Assembly: GCA_008638375.1 (NCBI GenBank)
Contig: CM018036.1
Coordinates: forward strand, 3,012,001 to 3,076,000
Direction: 5' to 3'
Source of the DNA: Nyssa sinensis
Taxonomy: Eukaryota > Streptophyta > Magnoliopsida > Cornales > Nyssaceae
DNA length: 64,000 nucleotides
The notes beneath the pieces were generated by a model. The model made no database searches and was not told the DNA's origin. It was given only the letters and a program-made list of their open reading frames with translations. The position numbers and the translations under genes are program-made. The first letter of the stretch is position 1; each line of letters begins with the position of its first letter. Below, piece after piece: positions 1 through 12,300 of this stretch.

Positions 1-600
1 AGAGGGATTCCTAAAGACCAGGAAAGGAAACAACTGACTCCTATAAAATAGGAGCTAACAATTATTCTGCAGAAAACATAATTAAGATAAATCTCAACAA
101 TCACGGCGAGAGCTTCAATCATTCTGTTACTTTTTGCTTACATGTGTAGTCAATGTCTTGCCCTGCCAATAACCGAGATTACCTCCAATTCCGGGGCTGG
201 TGCAACCACCACCACCACCTCACTGGCATCGGCCATCTCCGCTTGTTGGTCACCGGCAAGTGGCGGCAACCACCATCTCTGCCTTCTCATCACAAGCGGC
301 ATCCGCCAGTACACACGTCGATCCTAAGAAATGTGCTGATGCTTTGTGAACCATACAAGGTTCCTCGGCCCTGCCTCTTTACAAGACCATCGAGGAAATT
401 TCTGATAATGGCTATGACAAGGCGTTCATGGAATTCAATAACCAATTCTTCAATCATCATCTGGTTAAAGATTATTGTCATGTAGATCGTCGTCCCTCAT
501 CTCCTCATCACAGTATTCGAATTTTTTTTATATTTTAATTGGATGAATAAGCCAAACAAATATCCAAACAAAGCTATGTTTGGCTTCAGGGAGTATCAAA
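1..600. other. Unresolved sequence; possible decayed exon on the plus strand
   Basis: No confident gene. Between about 200 and 537 the plus strand has a moderately GC-rich, codon-like stretch. One frame reads through a run of prolines and an Ala/Ser-rich stretch up to a TGA at about 350, and the same frame stays open after it to 537, with an acidic-to-aromatic segment (IEEISDNGYDKAF at about 388-426). A single stop inside an otherwise open frame could mean a decayed gene, a sequence error or chance. I recognise no family. Positions 538-600 are plain AT-rich spacer. Confidence 0.2.
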
Positions 601-833
601 AAAGAAAATGAAATATTGATCGAAGTCAACTTAAGGTAAACAACAACAACCGACAAAAATGACGGGACTCTGTAACTCTTCTAAATTAGGGCTTACATAT
701 AACTGACCTCTAAACAAACTTTTCTTTCCTTTCCGGGGAAAAGCACAGCTACCAGAAGTGACAGTTTGAAAGAATAACAGGTTTCTTGGTTCCCTCAAGA
801 TGGAATATCGGAACATCTTTAGTCATCTGTTGC

Positions 834-2101
834 CTAGGGAGAGTTTTCCGGTGTCTTCAGAACAGCAGCTGTTTCATCTTTATGTTTAGCAACTGCCGCG
901 CAAAACTCATCAACTATGGAAGCATCCTTAAACTTCAAAGCAAATGTAGAAAGACCATCCTTCCTTCAACAGCTTTATTCACACAGGCAAAGGTGATGCC
1001 TCTCTTTTCCATATTTGTCAGTTTCATGTCCGCATAGAGACTGGCATTCAAAATCAACCTATAATTTCCTCTAGTTCTCATTATGAGTCTGGCTTTTCCC
1101 GTTCCAGTTGTGGAGACATTCACCTTGAGTTCTCCTTTCCCTCGCTCCTTCCACCCTCCATCAAGAAACTCAAATAGCAAAGAATCAGCTGTGAAAACGG
1201 CCTTCTCATTCTCTTCCCCCGTCTCAACAGGAACCTCCTTCATGGATGGGAATCCGCTTCCCTCGCTCTTAGTACCAACGGATGTCCCTGATGTACCAAA
1301 GAGGGAAGAGTTTCCATTATTAGAAAGACCAAAACCAAAAGGAGCATAAGAAGGCTGGTCATTTTTCAGTCCAAAAACAGAACCAGAACCAGAATCTAGT
1401 GGAGACCCATCTCTTGGAATTGACCCAAACGAGAATGTAGAATTGGAAACCCCAGTCCCAGCAAGTCCTGTGAAGGCATTTTGGCTGCTTGAAAGCTGTT
1501 GAAATGAGCTCAAAGACGTAGCTTCTGCAACTTTTTCTACATTTTCATTACCATTGTCCTTGTCTTCACTCTCAGTTTTGCTCCCCTCAGCACCTTTGTT
1601 GTCTCCACTCTCAATTTTATCCCCTTCAGTTGCCCTCTCATCCACTAATTCTGGTTTGGTTGCCTCATTGGCAGTATCAGTTTTCTGCTCATCTCCAGTA
1701 GATTCAACTCCCGCCACATCAATCTTGTCCTCTAACTGCTTATCCTTCTCACCTTTTTCCTTCAGTGTTTCCTTATTCACATCATTCTTTCCATCAGATT
1801 CTTCTGCAACTGTTTTGTCACTTTCCACTTCATTAGTAACATCAGATGGAGTGGCACCAGAAACGGTAGGAGGGACCAAGCAGATGCCTGCAAAAGGATT
1901 AGAAGAAGGAGCTGATGATGTTTGATGGCGACGAACCTTTACTATTTTTCTAATTGCCAGCACCTCATCACTTGCTCTCTTGAAGGTTCCAGTCTCTTGT
2001 TCAGAAGCCTCTTCCTCATCAAGACCTGGGTTATCTCGAGATAGTTGCCTTCCGGCAGCCCTCTTCTTTGAAGGTGGAAGGGAATTTTCTGCATCCCCCA
2101 T
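834..2101 (-). CDS. NUP50: Nucleoporin NUP50-like protein with RanBP1 domain (one-base frameshift near the 3' end)
   Basis: Nuclear-basket nucleoporin that binds Ran and importin-alpha and helps disassemble import complexes. The start [18 protein letters not shown] is followed by the usual basic N-terminus, an NPFAGI motif near residue 69, a long acidic Lys/Glu-rich linker, then scattered FG-type motifs (FSFGS, SVFGL, FGFGLS, SLFGTS). A RanBP1-type domain starts near residue 300 ([20 protein letters not shown], then a [16 protein letters not shown] core). The frame that starts at the ATG stops at 935, mid-domain. The next frame continues the domain with [19 protein letters not shown] and ends at TAG 834-836, about 42 residues further on. 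One base is missing near 955-965, probably an A from a GGAAAGG context. It could be a real mutation or an assembly error. The coding part is one exon; the leader is spliced. Confidence 0.9.
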
Positions 2102-2676
2102 CGAAGATAAAAGTAGCTGTCTTCAAGGACAAGATGGTTTCTGCAGGAAATCATGGTAATAATCAGTAACCTAACATAACCATATACAAACTTATCAACC
2201 AAGAAAGTTCTCATCCCCACACAGAAGAAATAAACTAATGAAAACAAAACTGGGCAGGCAGGAGATGACTTAAAAGTAACAGCAAAAATATAGCAGGTAA
2301 CAACAAAACCCAAGGAAACAGCTCTGACATTTGAAAAAGTTGAACCCCTTTACATTTAAGAATGCAAGAACAAGAGGCCACGAGCTTTATCATGCAGACC
2401 ACCACACATCACATCCAAGTCTAAATCCTTATCCACAAAAATTCTACCCCTCCTTCCACAGAGAAACCCAAGCTGCAAGAAGTGATTGTCTTGCAAAAAA
2501 ATTGGCTCTTTAACCTCCAAAATTCTACATACATACATTCCACCAATTCCCCAAGTGATCTTAAAATGGAGAAAGGCACTGCAGGAACAAATTGCCAACT
2601 GACTCCACAGTTGGCTTGCATGTCATAAATTTTTTTTGGAATCCTCGAATTCCTAGCAGTCAAAATATACAGTGTT

Positions 2677-2677
<1 letters not shown>

Positions 2678-2707
<30 letters not shown>
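2678..2707. repeat. (AT)n microsatellite
   Basis: Alternating AT run of about 30 bases inside the NUP50 leader intron. Confidence 0.95.
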
Positions 2708-2934
2708 CCACTGTTAAAAACTTCAAAATTGCTGAACAAACCAGGAAAAAGAAAAAGGAAAATTAAAAATCCACCATCAATGCACAGTGATTTACAAGAA
2801 AAAGGAAAAATATATCCACGGGAATTTTCGCAGAATCTCCATAATTCATGTTTTGAATCGTAAGGGTTTTGGCGAGAGATGAAGGAGATGGATTGCAAGG
2901 TGCATATCTATATTTCACTAATCAATTCTAGTCA

Positions 2935-4515
2935 AAAGAGTGCTGGAACGTTTCTTTGCGAATTCTACGGCATTGCATCAAGGAGATCCTCTATCCCCAT
3001 TGCTATTCACAATTGTGATGGAAATCCTAAGTGGGATGATAGATAAGGCGGTTTCATGCGGTTTTCTAACAGAGTTTGGAGGTGGTAGTGCTAGGGGGAG
3101 TCCAATTTCAAAATTGCATATTCTATTTGCCGACGCTATGGTTATTTTTTGTGAAGTAGAGGAGACCTAGATTTGTGTACCTAAGGTGCATTTTGATATG
3201 CTTTGAGGCGGTCTTCAGGTCGTGCATCAACATTACCGAATTAGCAATGACCCCGGTGGGCTAGTGGAAGCCTGGAAGGTATGGAAGTAATTTGAGGTGT
3301 GGTACTCGAACACTGCTTATCTCCTATTGGGTCTTCCTTTGGGTGGGTTTGGTGGTGGGGAGGCTTGTAGAGATACAGCAGTTTGACATTCAGTGGTGGC
3401 TTGGAAGTGACAATATTTATCTAGATGGGATGAAGCTTACTTAAAATCACCCTCCCTAGCTTGTCAACATACTTTGTATCTCTATTCGGTATTCCAACTT
3501 TAGTAGTAGAGCAGATGGAGAAGCTTTAGAGTCATTTTCTGTTGGTTATTTTTATTTTATTCTTTTCGTTTTTTTTTTTTGGGGGGGGGATCAAAATACC
3601 ACCTAATGTCTTGGAAAAACGTGTGTTCTCTAATTCAGTATGGGGGTTTAGGGGTCAAATCACTTAGGCAGTTCAAAAAATCTTTGCTTGAAAAGTGATT
3701 GTGGAGATATATGGTGAAACCTGATAGTCTTTGGAGTAAGGTTGTGGAAAAAAAGGATGGGATGGATGCTAGAGGGAGGATGCTTTTGGAGGATGGAAGA
3801 GCTTAGGGGGTGATTCTTTGGAAACTTATAAGGAAATGGTGGGGGGAATTTTCCACTCACCTAATAGGGAATGGTGTGAGGATTAGTTTTTGGCATGATC
3901 CTTGGTGTGACAACACTTCGCTGACAGACATATATCCATCTTTGTTTTGCATTGTTGTGAATAAAGAAGCAAGAGTTGCGGACTATACTTCTTTTACATA
4001 GACAAGCGTGGTGTGGAATCCCCAATTTGTAAGGGCATTTCAAGATTGGAAGATCCCTTCTTTGAGCCTTTTCTAGCTTTGCTCAGTGGTACTTGTTTGA
4101 TAGCTAATAGGGAGGACATGGTAAGATGGCGACCAGGGCCAAATGAATATTTTACTCTGAGATCATATTATAGGAGACTTGATAGGGAGGAGTGTATAGT
4201 TTTCCTTAGAAAGGCATTTGGAAAACAATGATTCCATTGAAAGTTTCTTTTTTTTGTATGGACAGTGGCTTTGGAGGCGATCCCTTACTCTGGATAATTT
4301 GGAGAGAAAGGGGAAGTGTCTTCTTAATTGGTGTTGTATGTGTAAGAGTGTTGGAGAATCTACAAACAATCTTCTTCTTCATTGCCCAAAGGCTAAGGTT
4401 AACTTAATTGTATTGAGGAAGATAGGCAACTCTCATCTTTTTGTACAAGGGTTACACCCACTTTGGCTTGCTTGTATATAATACATTATATATTACTCAT
4501 CATTAAGAAAAAAAA
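2935..4515 (+). mobile_element. Decayed, 5'-truncated L1-type plant LINE
   Basis: Non-LTR retrotransposon relic lying antisense within the NUP50 leader intron. The reverse-transcriptase signature HQGDPLSPLLFTIVMEIL is read at about 2971-3024. The catalytic FADD box reads LFADAMVIFCE (about 3124-3156), so the second catalytic aspartate is Ala. Downstream, in other frames, come a GNGVRISFWHDPWC segment (3870-3912) and the zinc-knuckle-like zf-RVT segment (RSLTLDNLERKGKCLLNWCCMC, 4280-4345, followed by LLHCPKA). The 3' end near 4445-4515 ends in an A-rich stretch. Several frameshifts and stops separate the pieces, so it is dead. I could not find the target duplication. Confidence 0.88.
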
Positions 4516-5569
4516 AGATGAGACCCTAACATTATTGATAGGTAAAACATTATATCCACGTTGCATTGCCACGTCAAAAATTTTCATCTCTGACATTAAC
4601 CCATACAAGTCTTTTCAAATGATTAGTGTTTTCTCGACATTGCTTAAATTTTGACCATAAATTTGAGGGTTACCTACTTGTCAAAAAAGGGGGCAAATCT
4701 AAGCAATACTCTATCATAAGCCTGTATTTGCACAAAAGTTTACTCAAAATTCACCTCCATGTTCCAAATCCCAAATAAAGAATTGATATGATACAATGTG
4801 TTCCTTTAAGATAAATCATACCAATCATATTACTTATCAGATGTCAAGGGATCATCATATATTTTGATTGGCTGGATAATTATCCCATGTGGTTGCTGAA
4901 GCCAAGAGGCTGAACTAGTCTCAATTCAGTACACAGTCTTCTTTTCTCAGGTGCCAAATCAAAAACTCAAAATTTTTGTTTGTTTTCCTACACTTACTCA
5001 GAACCAAACATTAAATTAACTCAAAACCACTCTTTATGGACCCCTCCCTCTTTTCCATGTAAACTTCTTCATATCTAAAATGTAAAACACCCCCTACTTT
5101 CGATTCTAGCACTGTGTTTTAGGAATGCAACAAAGACTGATAAACAAGGTTTTAGCTATTAGGCAATAATTGTTCAAAACTAAGGCCAGTGAAAATCAAT
5201 TTTGAATAATATCGGTAGTACCTATCTATATTGTTCGAATTAAGAATCGAAATAGAATAACACTTCACAGTGACATTTAAATCAATCTCCACATGTCGAA
5301 ATGCAAGTAAGTGAACAATTCACTACTATATTTATTTAAACCAAGCTCGAATTTGACGATTCAGTAGGGTCTCGAGTTCTTACATCGCACATTGCCTAAA
5401 CCATCAAACAAGATAAAGATCAAAGAGAGAGAAAACAGAGAGAAAGAGAGTAATCAATACCTGGAAAGCCTTGGGGGGTTGCGTATTGGTTCTCTTCCTC
5501 TTCCAATTGGTCGGTATGGAAGTTAATTTTATCGATCTAGAAACCCTAGACCAAAAAATGAATAGAAAG

Positions 5570-8040
5570 GGCCATATTTATCTTATCACTTAAGAAATGG
5601 AAATTACAATTGATCGTTTAATGGTAAATAATTTAATAAACTAACCTCCTCCTTCCGTAGTAAATAATCAATATTTCTATTGCTTAATAATAAATAATAT
5701 ACTAAAAAAATATTTTTAATACTAATTGTAAGAATTAAAATACACTTACGTACGTGTGTGTATTATAAAAACATTAATTTATTAATTATTAAAAAGAAGT
5801 TAGAAACTTTAATGGATTTGAATAGGAACTCAAATATAGTTTTTTAAAAATTTTATAATTAATTTTTTTAAAATTATAAAAATGTATTTAGATATGATAA
5901 TTTAAATTTTAAAAATTAAAATAAATAACTTGTCAAACGAGTATCTTGCGTTTAGAAATTAAAAATTTATTTTTAAAAATGTAACCAAACGAAAGCGATT
6001 TTATTTAGAAAAAAAACTCGTCACATTTACAAATATGTATGTATATTCTATTTATATACTAAAAATTGAATATTGGTAAAGAATTTTTTTTTTAATAAAA
6101 ATGATTAGAAAAAATTGATAATAAAAACGTAATAATTAATAAAATATAGCTCTCTCGAAAAAAAAAATCAATTATAAGATAATAATTGTACTTTATATAA
6201 AATAAAATAAAATAAAACTTCATTAAATCTTGAATGCATTAAGCAAAAAAATGAATTTAAAATTTAATTTAAATTCACAAGTTTATACTTAATTTTCAAG
6301 AGTATTAATTCAGTATTTTATTTTTTTAATATTTAATTTTAAAATATCAAACAATACTAATGAACGTGGCCGAGATCATGCTTTAATGAAACTACAAGAT
6401 CTTTGAGCTATATTATTTAACATGCATCTTCTTTATCTAATTTCCTAACATAGTGTTAATTGAGGAAGAGAAATGTTGAGCTATATTATTTAAGTTCAAC
6501 TTTTCATATTCCTCGTGCCTCTAGCGTAAGTAATGTATAAGAAATATTATTATAACTTAATTCGGGATTTAAATGAGCTCTAGCAAATGATAAATACAAA
6601 AATTACAAATTTATTTTTTTCCTTCTCATATGAAGAATAAAATATTGATAAAAAAGATATATCACAGATATATTGTAATTGCATATCAACAAATAATCCT
6701 TTTTAAAAAAAAATAAATTGATAGGTATTAATATCAAATCAAATCATATAAATTTTGAATGAATTTTTTAAAAATATTAATTAACATATTAATGCATAAT
6801 TTTGAATTAATATATTACAAATAAAACATTTATTGATAAGTGTATGGTATTAAACTAAAAAAAATGCACACTATTTGAGAATATAAAAAACTTTAATCAC
6901 TATAATTTACATAAAATAAAAATACCTTAACATAATACATATCAAATAAAATTTAAATATACATATTAATATAATACATTCAATTTCTAATAGATTTATA
7001 TTCGTAACAATATTTTATGTTATATCACGATATTACAAAAATTTTCAAATAAAAAACTATGATATTTTTCTTGCAATATTTATTTTGATAATTTGCTATA
7101 TATCTTTATTTTGCCATATTCAAATAAATATTGCAATATTTTATCCCATGCTCTTGAGATTGGAGAATAAAAGCATTTCTAATACTAAATGTCATTTTAT
7201 CCATGTCAAACCTATATTTTGACACTGTTGCAATACGAAAATACCAAATTTTAACAACAATTTTTTTCCTGAAAATGCAGTATGAACCCACCCCTATAAT
7301 TGTTCGGCATATGCTAACTGTATTTCATTATGTGACAAATTGATAATAACTATTTTCGATACCAAATATGACATTATCATTTTTTGACAAGTTAAATAAC
7401 GCTCCATCTGTGCGATAACTTCTACATCCATGCCAAATTTTGAAAAATGTGCATGCATTAAAATTGCTCTAATAAGAAATGTAAGTGACTTTCTCTTGCT
7501 AAATTCAACGAGGGGATTTCTTTTCTTGGTGATACAAATTTATTTAAAAAATATTTTTACCAAGCTACAAAGTAGAGATAGTGTAAGAGCCTCAAACTTT
7601 CCACCTTTAATTCTAATTATCATCATCACTAATATAAATAATTCTACATTCACAATGGCAAGTAAATTTCAAGGAAAAATCGGCCTCAAAGAATATTCTA
7701 AAACAACAATTAACAGCAACTAAATAAGTAAATAAGTAACTGAAAAAAGCAAAGAAAAAGAAACTATTATACGTGCCCCATGACAAAATTCCATGCGTTA
7801 CAAAATCACACCACCAGCAAGATAGAGACAACCGGTCCCACAATTCAGGCAACCCACAAGAAACCTGGAACAAAAACTGTAAATAAAGAATTAACTGTGT
7901 ACAGAAAAAAAGAAATGAATAGAAATATAAAAATATTGTAAGGCAGATCTAAAGGCATGTTTGGAAATCCCATGCAATGGAATTATTCCACTTTGGATTC
8001 TGTTAAATCACAAGGCAAAAATATATTCCCTGAAGTGAAA
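5570..8040. other. AT-rich spacer between NUP50 and COPB2
   Basis: Very AT-rich with many A and T runs. I see no coding stretch, RNA gene or intact element. It should hold the NUP50 promoter on the minus strand just above 5560 and, at its high end, the 3' flank of COPB2. A short direct repeat (gagctatattatttaa) occurs at about 6406 and 6477. Confidence 0.6.
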
Positions 8041-8049
8041 CCTCCTGGT

Positions 8050-8110
8050 ATGTGTGTGTACACACACACACACACACACACACACGTATATACATATATA
8101 TGTGTATATA
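8050..8110. repeat. (TG)n/(AC)n/(AT)n compound microsatellite
   Basis: A TG run (8050-8059) passes into 13 AC repeats (8060-8085) and then into a TA-rich tail. It lies downstream of the COPB2 terminal exons. Confidence 0.95.
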
Positions 8111-8470
8111 TAATTTAAGGGGAAAAATGAACCCATCACCAAAATTGGAAGTAGACTCTCAGGGCATTGTTCGATAATAATTTTAATTTCAAGTCACCCA
8201 CCGCAAAATGAAGATATAGGCACAAACCAACATGTTAATGGGATATACTCAGAAGGCACTCTTACCACATCCACAATTAATATCCCTTTTTTCCATCCAC
8301 CCAGAAATCACTTGGTGATGTCTTAAAAACGTGGATGTAAAAGATGGATTTAGTGAATTAAGTAATGAAATAAAGAAACAAGAATGAAATACATTTGATA
8401 AAAGAACTGTTCTCACCTTAAGGAGGGGAAGCATACAGCTGAGACCAACTGTCCTGACTCTTGAGTGGAC

Positions 8471-8490
8471 CTAGTGATGTGGAGTGAGCA
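8471..8490 (-). CDS. COPB2: Alternative last coding exon of COPB2 (ends VLTPHH-stop)
   Basis: A pyrimidine-rich tract on the minus strand followed by TTGGCAG precedes TGCTCACTCCACATCACTAG. Joining it to a GT inside the last main exon (last kept base 9377, in the codon after ...EADEEW) gives ...EEW-VLTPHH-stop in frame. This would replace the last nine residues of the main form (ends [10 protein letters not shown]). I recall WVLTP-type endings in some plant beta-prime COP isoforms, but that is memory, not a search. Downstream of 8471 the 3' UTR continues. Confidence 0.6.
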
Positions 8491-9344
8491 CTGCCAACTC
8501 AGCAAGAAAAGAAGAAAAAAAGAATGAAGGAAAAAGAAAAAAAAAATTAAGTGAGACCTCCGCCACTACAATCAACACCATTTTCAGATAAACTAGCACA
8601 AACTGCAAAATGCAAGGATAACAAAAATCCCAAAAAAAAAGCCAATGCAAAAAACATTAAGATGCAGTTTAATCTCAAGCTACAATGAAAAATGAAGTCA
8701 GAAATCAAAGGGGTCAGAACATGAATCAAGAAGATACATTGCTCTAACAATAGGCCACTATAACAAAACTGATAATGTATTTGAAATGGCATCTGATAGG
8801 GACTTCTCATGCTCCTACGATGCAAAGATCTTGGAGCCACAGCATTGTCTATGTAAATCCAGGATACAAGAACACTCAGAAAAACATATACCACAACCAA
8901 ATGTCAATACTCATGACTAATGTGGTCCAGAAATCATGCTTAATCACTCTTAAATTTGTCCAACAAAAATGTTCCCTTAGTACAAGTATCCAAGAAGCAG
9001 TTAAGTGATTATGTTACAGTCTACAAAAGGCACTTCTACAATTCAAATGCTAAGATCTAAGAATGTTAATAACAAACATATTAAAGGCAACCAATTGCCA
9101 CTGGACTTCGTTGCTTGTTATTAAGTATATTAGTTCAACTAATATATGTAATTACAGTGGTGTTTCCACAGATGGCTGCGATTGGTAGTACTGAAACTAA
9201 AAGCACATCTAAAATAATTGTGAATAGTAAAGAGAAAAACAAATTTGGACTGCAAAAATGGGAATCACAGACGGCAACTTAAAGAAATTCAATTAATCAC
9301 CGGCGCCAAAATTAGGATTTTCACATTCGCCCAACCAATTGCCT

Positions 9345-12300
9345 TTAGGCTGACGGATGTCCTTCATTATTCGTACCCCACTCTTCATCAGCCTCGTTAC
9401 CATTAACAAGTACTGCACCATCTGTAGAGTCGGCATCCACCACGACAACCTCTTCTTGGCCCCCATCTTGCTCCTCTTCTTCTCCAATCTGTTCAGAAAC
9501 CTATTGGAAGAGACAATGGGGGAGAAAAAAATAAGTTAGAGAGTCAATTTGAAAATCCAACGGAAAAATATAATATAGATTTATTTTTAAGAGAAGACAT
9601 GATGAAAATCTTGCTGAAGCTGTGTCTGATGACACATAATTTAGGGAAAGTCCAAAATCTTAATGCAGAGTATACCTCATGGTTCAGGCCTCCATTTTCA
9701 AGAGGCTCTTCTTCGTCCACTTGCATGTTTCTGAAAGCCTCCACAAGGTTGAAATTTGATCTATCGGCATAGTTTACATATTCCCCTGCAGGAGGGTAAA
9801 TACTCCTGCAAAGCAGTAAAGGAGAGAAATTCATAAATACCAATTATCTAATTACAGTGTCTAAACAACGCATGTTTTAGCAATGTACACGGCTCATATA
9901 ATCAGGCATTTGATCATAGAATATGATGGGCCATCAGCTAACCATGTTTCAAAAACTTCCAAGGAGTACAAGTTTGGCCACGTTACCCAGCAGCAGGCAA
10001 AGGTAAACAAACAAAATTATAACTTCGGGAAAAAATAAAAGAGGTACTAATGCAAAGATGAATAAACAAATTTGGAGCTATCACACGCACACATACAAGA
10101 AGGCAGATTAATCCAACAGTAGTAGATTGAAAAAACAAAAAGAGAAGCCAGTAGAATGCCATGTAATGAAACCTTGTCTCTGCAACTTTTGATTCAACAG
10201 CAAGAGCAACTTGCCAGTCTTCAAACAGATTAGGATACTCTTCGGGATCGGCCAAAGATTCCGCAGCTTTCTGATTAACCTGTAGGTAACATTAAATGAT
10301 TGAACCAGGTCAAACAATGATGCAAACTTTGCTTTCTTAGATTTTGTAAGGAAAAATCAAAGCTCATGATTGAAGGCACTCAGATATAATCATTAAGACC
10401 TGATGAACTAAGAATCTTATCATAAAAGTTTGTAAGTGCTCATTCACGGAAGAGACACTTAGGATGCATTCAATGCAGAAAGCATTTCCAAATTTGGAAG
10501 GGGGAAGGAATTGTTGGATGAAGATGATATAATCTTTGGGCTTTCCCTAAACTTTTGACAATAAGATTAAACCTGAAATTTTCAAATTCACTTGAAATTT
10601 TCCACAATATTAGACTGAAAAAAAGAATAAAACAAAAATATAGGCTCACTAATCATTGTGATTGAAGTCAGTGGAGAATACGAAGTGGACAAATAACCTG
10701 CATCTGAGAAGATGAACTCTGTGAAAAATTGGGAGGCACTTACCCTTTATAGATTCTGCCATCATGAAACTATATTTTTTTGAACCATCAATGGTTAATT
10801 GAGATTTATAATGGTCCCTCTGATCTAGTATGCCTAACAGCAAAAGGATCCCAAATCAAAAGAAAAATGACCTAGCAATCTCTACAATTTCCCTATGATC
10901 TGGCTGTCAGAAGTTTGGGATTAAAAAAATCAAAAACAGGTGTGAAGACGGTGAATGACAGACACAACCTTATTGAGATCTTTTCTCCAAATTGCGACTA
11001 TCTCAGAAACCTTGCTTGGAAGATAAGACCTTGCCATTAGAGCAGCCTCAGGTATCCGATTGCTGAGAAGAAAAATCATTTTCAAAATTTCATCCCAATG
11101 AAAAATAACAGTAATCGCAGGATTCTGAGTAACTACTAAAAAGAATTACCTGTCAATCAACAGCTGTAGGCACTCTTCCAATTTGCCCAACATGAATAGA
11201 CAAAGGAATGCAACATTGTTTTTCCCATGCTCTTTAGCAAGAGATGCAAGTTTTGATATTCCTTCTGCATCTCCTAAAGAAGAATAGAGTAGCAACAAAC
11301 CACTCAGATCCATTGCATGCTTTAAACATTCCTCAGCCATCTCCAACTGCAATACATCAGAATAAAGGTAGTTTGGAATAAATAAATTAGAGAAACTAAA
11401 AAACAAGAACTTGCAACTGGCAGTATAGTAACTGGAGACCCACCAAAGCAACTCATTTAGGATAGGGAAACCCATTCAAATCATTAAAAAAAAAAAAAAG
11501 AGTTTAGTTTCTCATCTTCATATACCATATAACCAGGAAGATGTTTCAATCTGGTCAGGTTGTCTTAGCCTAAACTCAAGCGAAGGAAAATGTTATCGAT
11601 CAAGATAAAGTTGCCTTTTCAGACATAGTGAGAAAAGTTGCAAGCAATTCTTAAAAATAAAATAATAAATAAAAAACAATAACATAAATCACAAGTTCAA
11701 GGATCGGCACATTGTCCAAGAATATAGATATTTCCAACAGGAAACAAGTTAATATTGGAGCGGTTCATGGCGGAGGAGATTTTCAGATCAGATAATAAAT
11801 AACCATCTAATATTAAAATAAATAAATATAAAGAAAAGAAAAGAAATAAAAATACCATTCCAGTAGACATAGCTAATTCACCCAACTGCTTCCATTTGGA
11901 TTCACTCTGCGCTCCTGTGGCAATTTCCTGTAAACAGAGAAAATGAATACAAATCAGGAGGGTGTGTATAAGGTGCATATAATTCTTCAGAATTTAAGGA
12001 GGCTAATGCTTGACATTTAGCACTTCAACAATAAATTATATACCCTTTATGGGCATAAAATCAGATTTACCTTTGCAATCTCTAGTCTACCTAGCTGTAT
12101 GGCTAGCTCAAATCTGTAGTCAGGGTCTGTAGCTACTTCCAGTGCATCCTCTATCATTCCTCGTGATTCCAAGAACCGAGCCACACTGGCAATGATAGGA
12201 TCCAAGGCCCACTTCAGCTCCAAATTTTTCATTTTAAACAAAGCAAGAGAAAAAAGGGGGGGGGGGGGGGGGGGGGGGGGAGGGGGGCGAGAGAGAGAGA

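Larger units (their letters stand above)
2102..5565 (-). other. NUP50: NUP50 5' leader: short exon part, 3.3-kb intron and first leader exon
   Basis: Inferred from splice signals. Just upstream of the ATG there is a good acceptor (CTGCAG, exon begins at 2140). Far upstream, a transcribed-looking stretch at about 5461-5560, containing the common plant leader motif CTAGGGTTTC, ends in CCAG followed by GTATTG, a good donor at 5461/5460. The leader exon contains no ATG. The intron (2141-5460) carries a LINE relic and an (AT)n run. The leader-exon boundaries upstream of 5560 are not fixed by the sequence. Confidence 0.55.

Noticed and set aside
1554..1925. Serine-rich open frame on the plus strand
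   Set aside because: Antisense of the Lys/Glu-rich linker of NUP50; low complexity only.
8547..8900. 117-codon hydrophobic open frame on the minus strand
   Set aside because: It lies in the alternative last intron of COPB2, has no homology I can recall, and its hydrophobic look comes from a T-rich intron strand.
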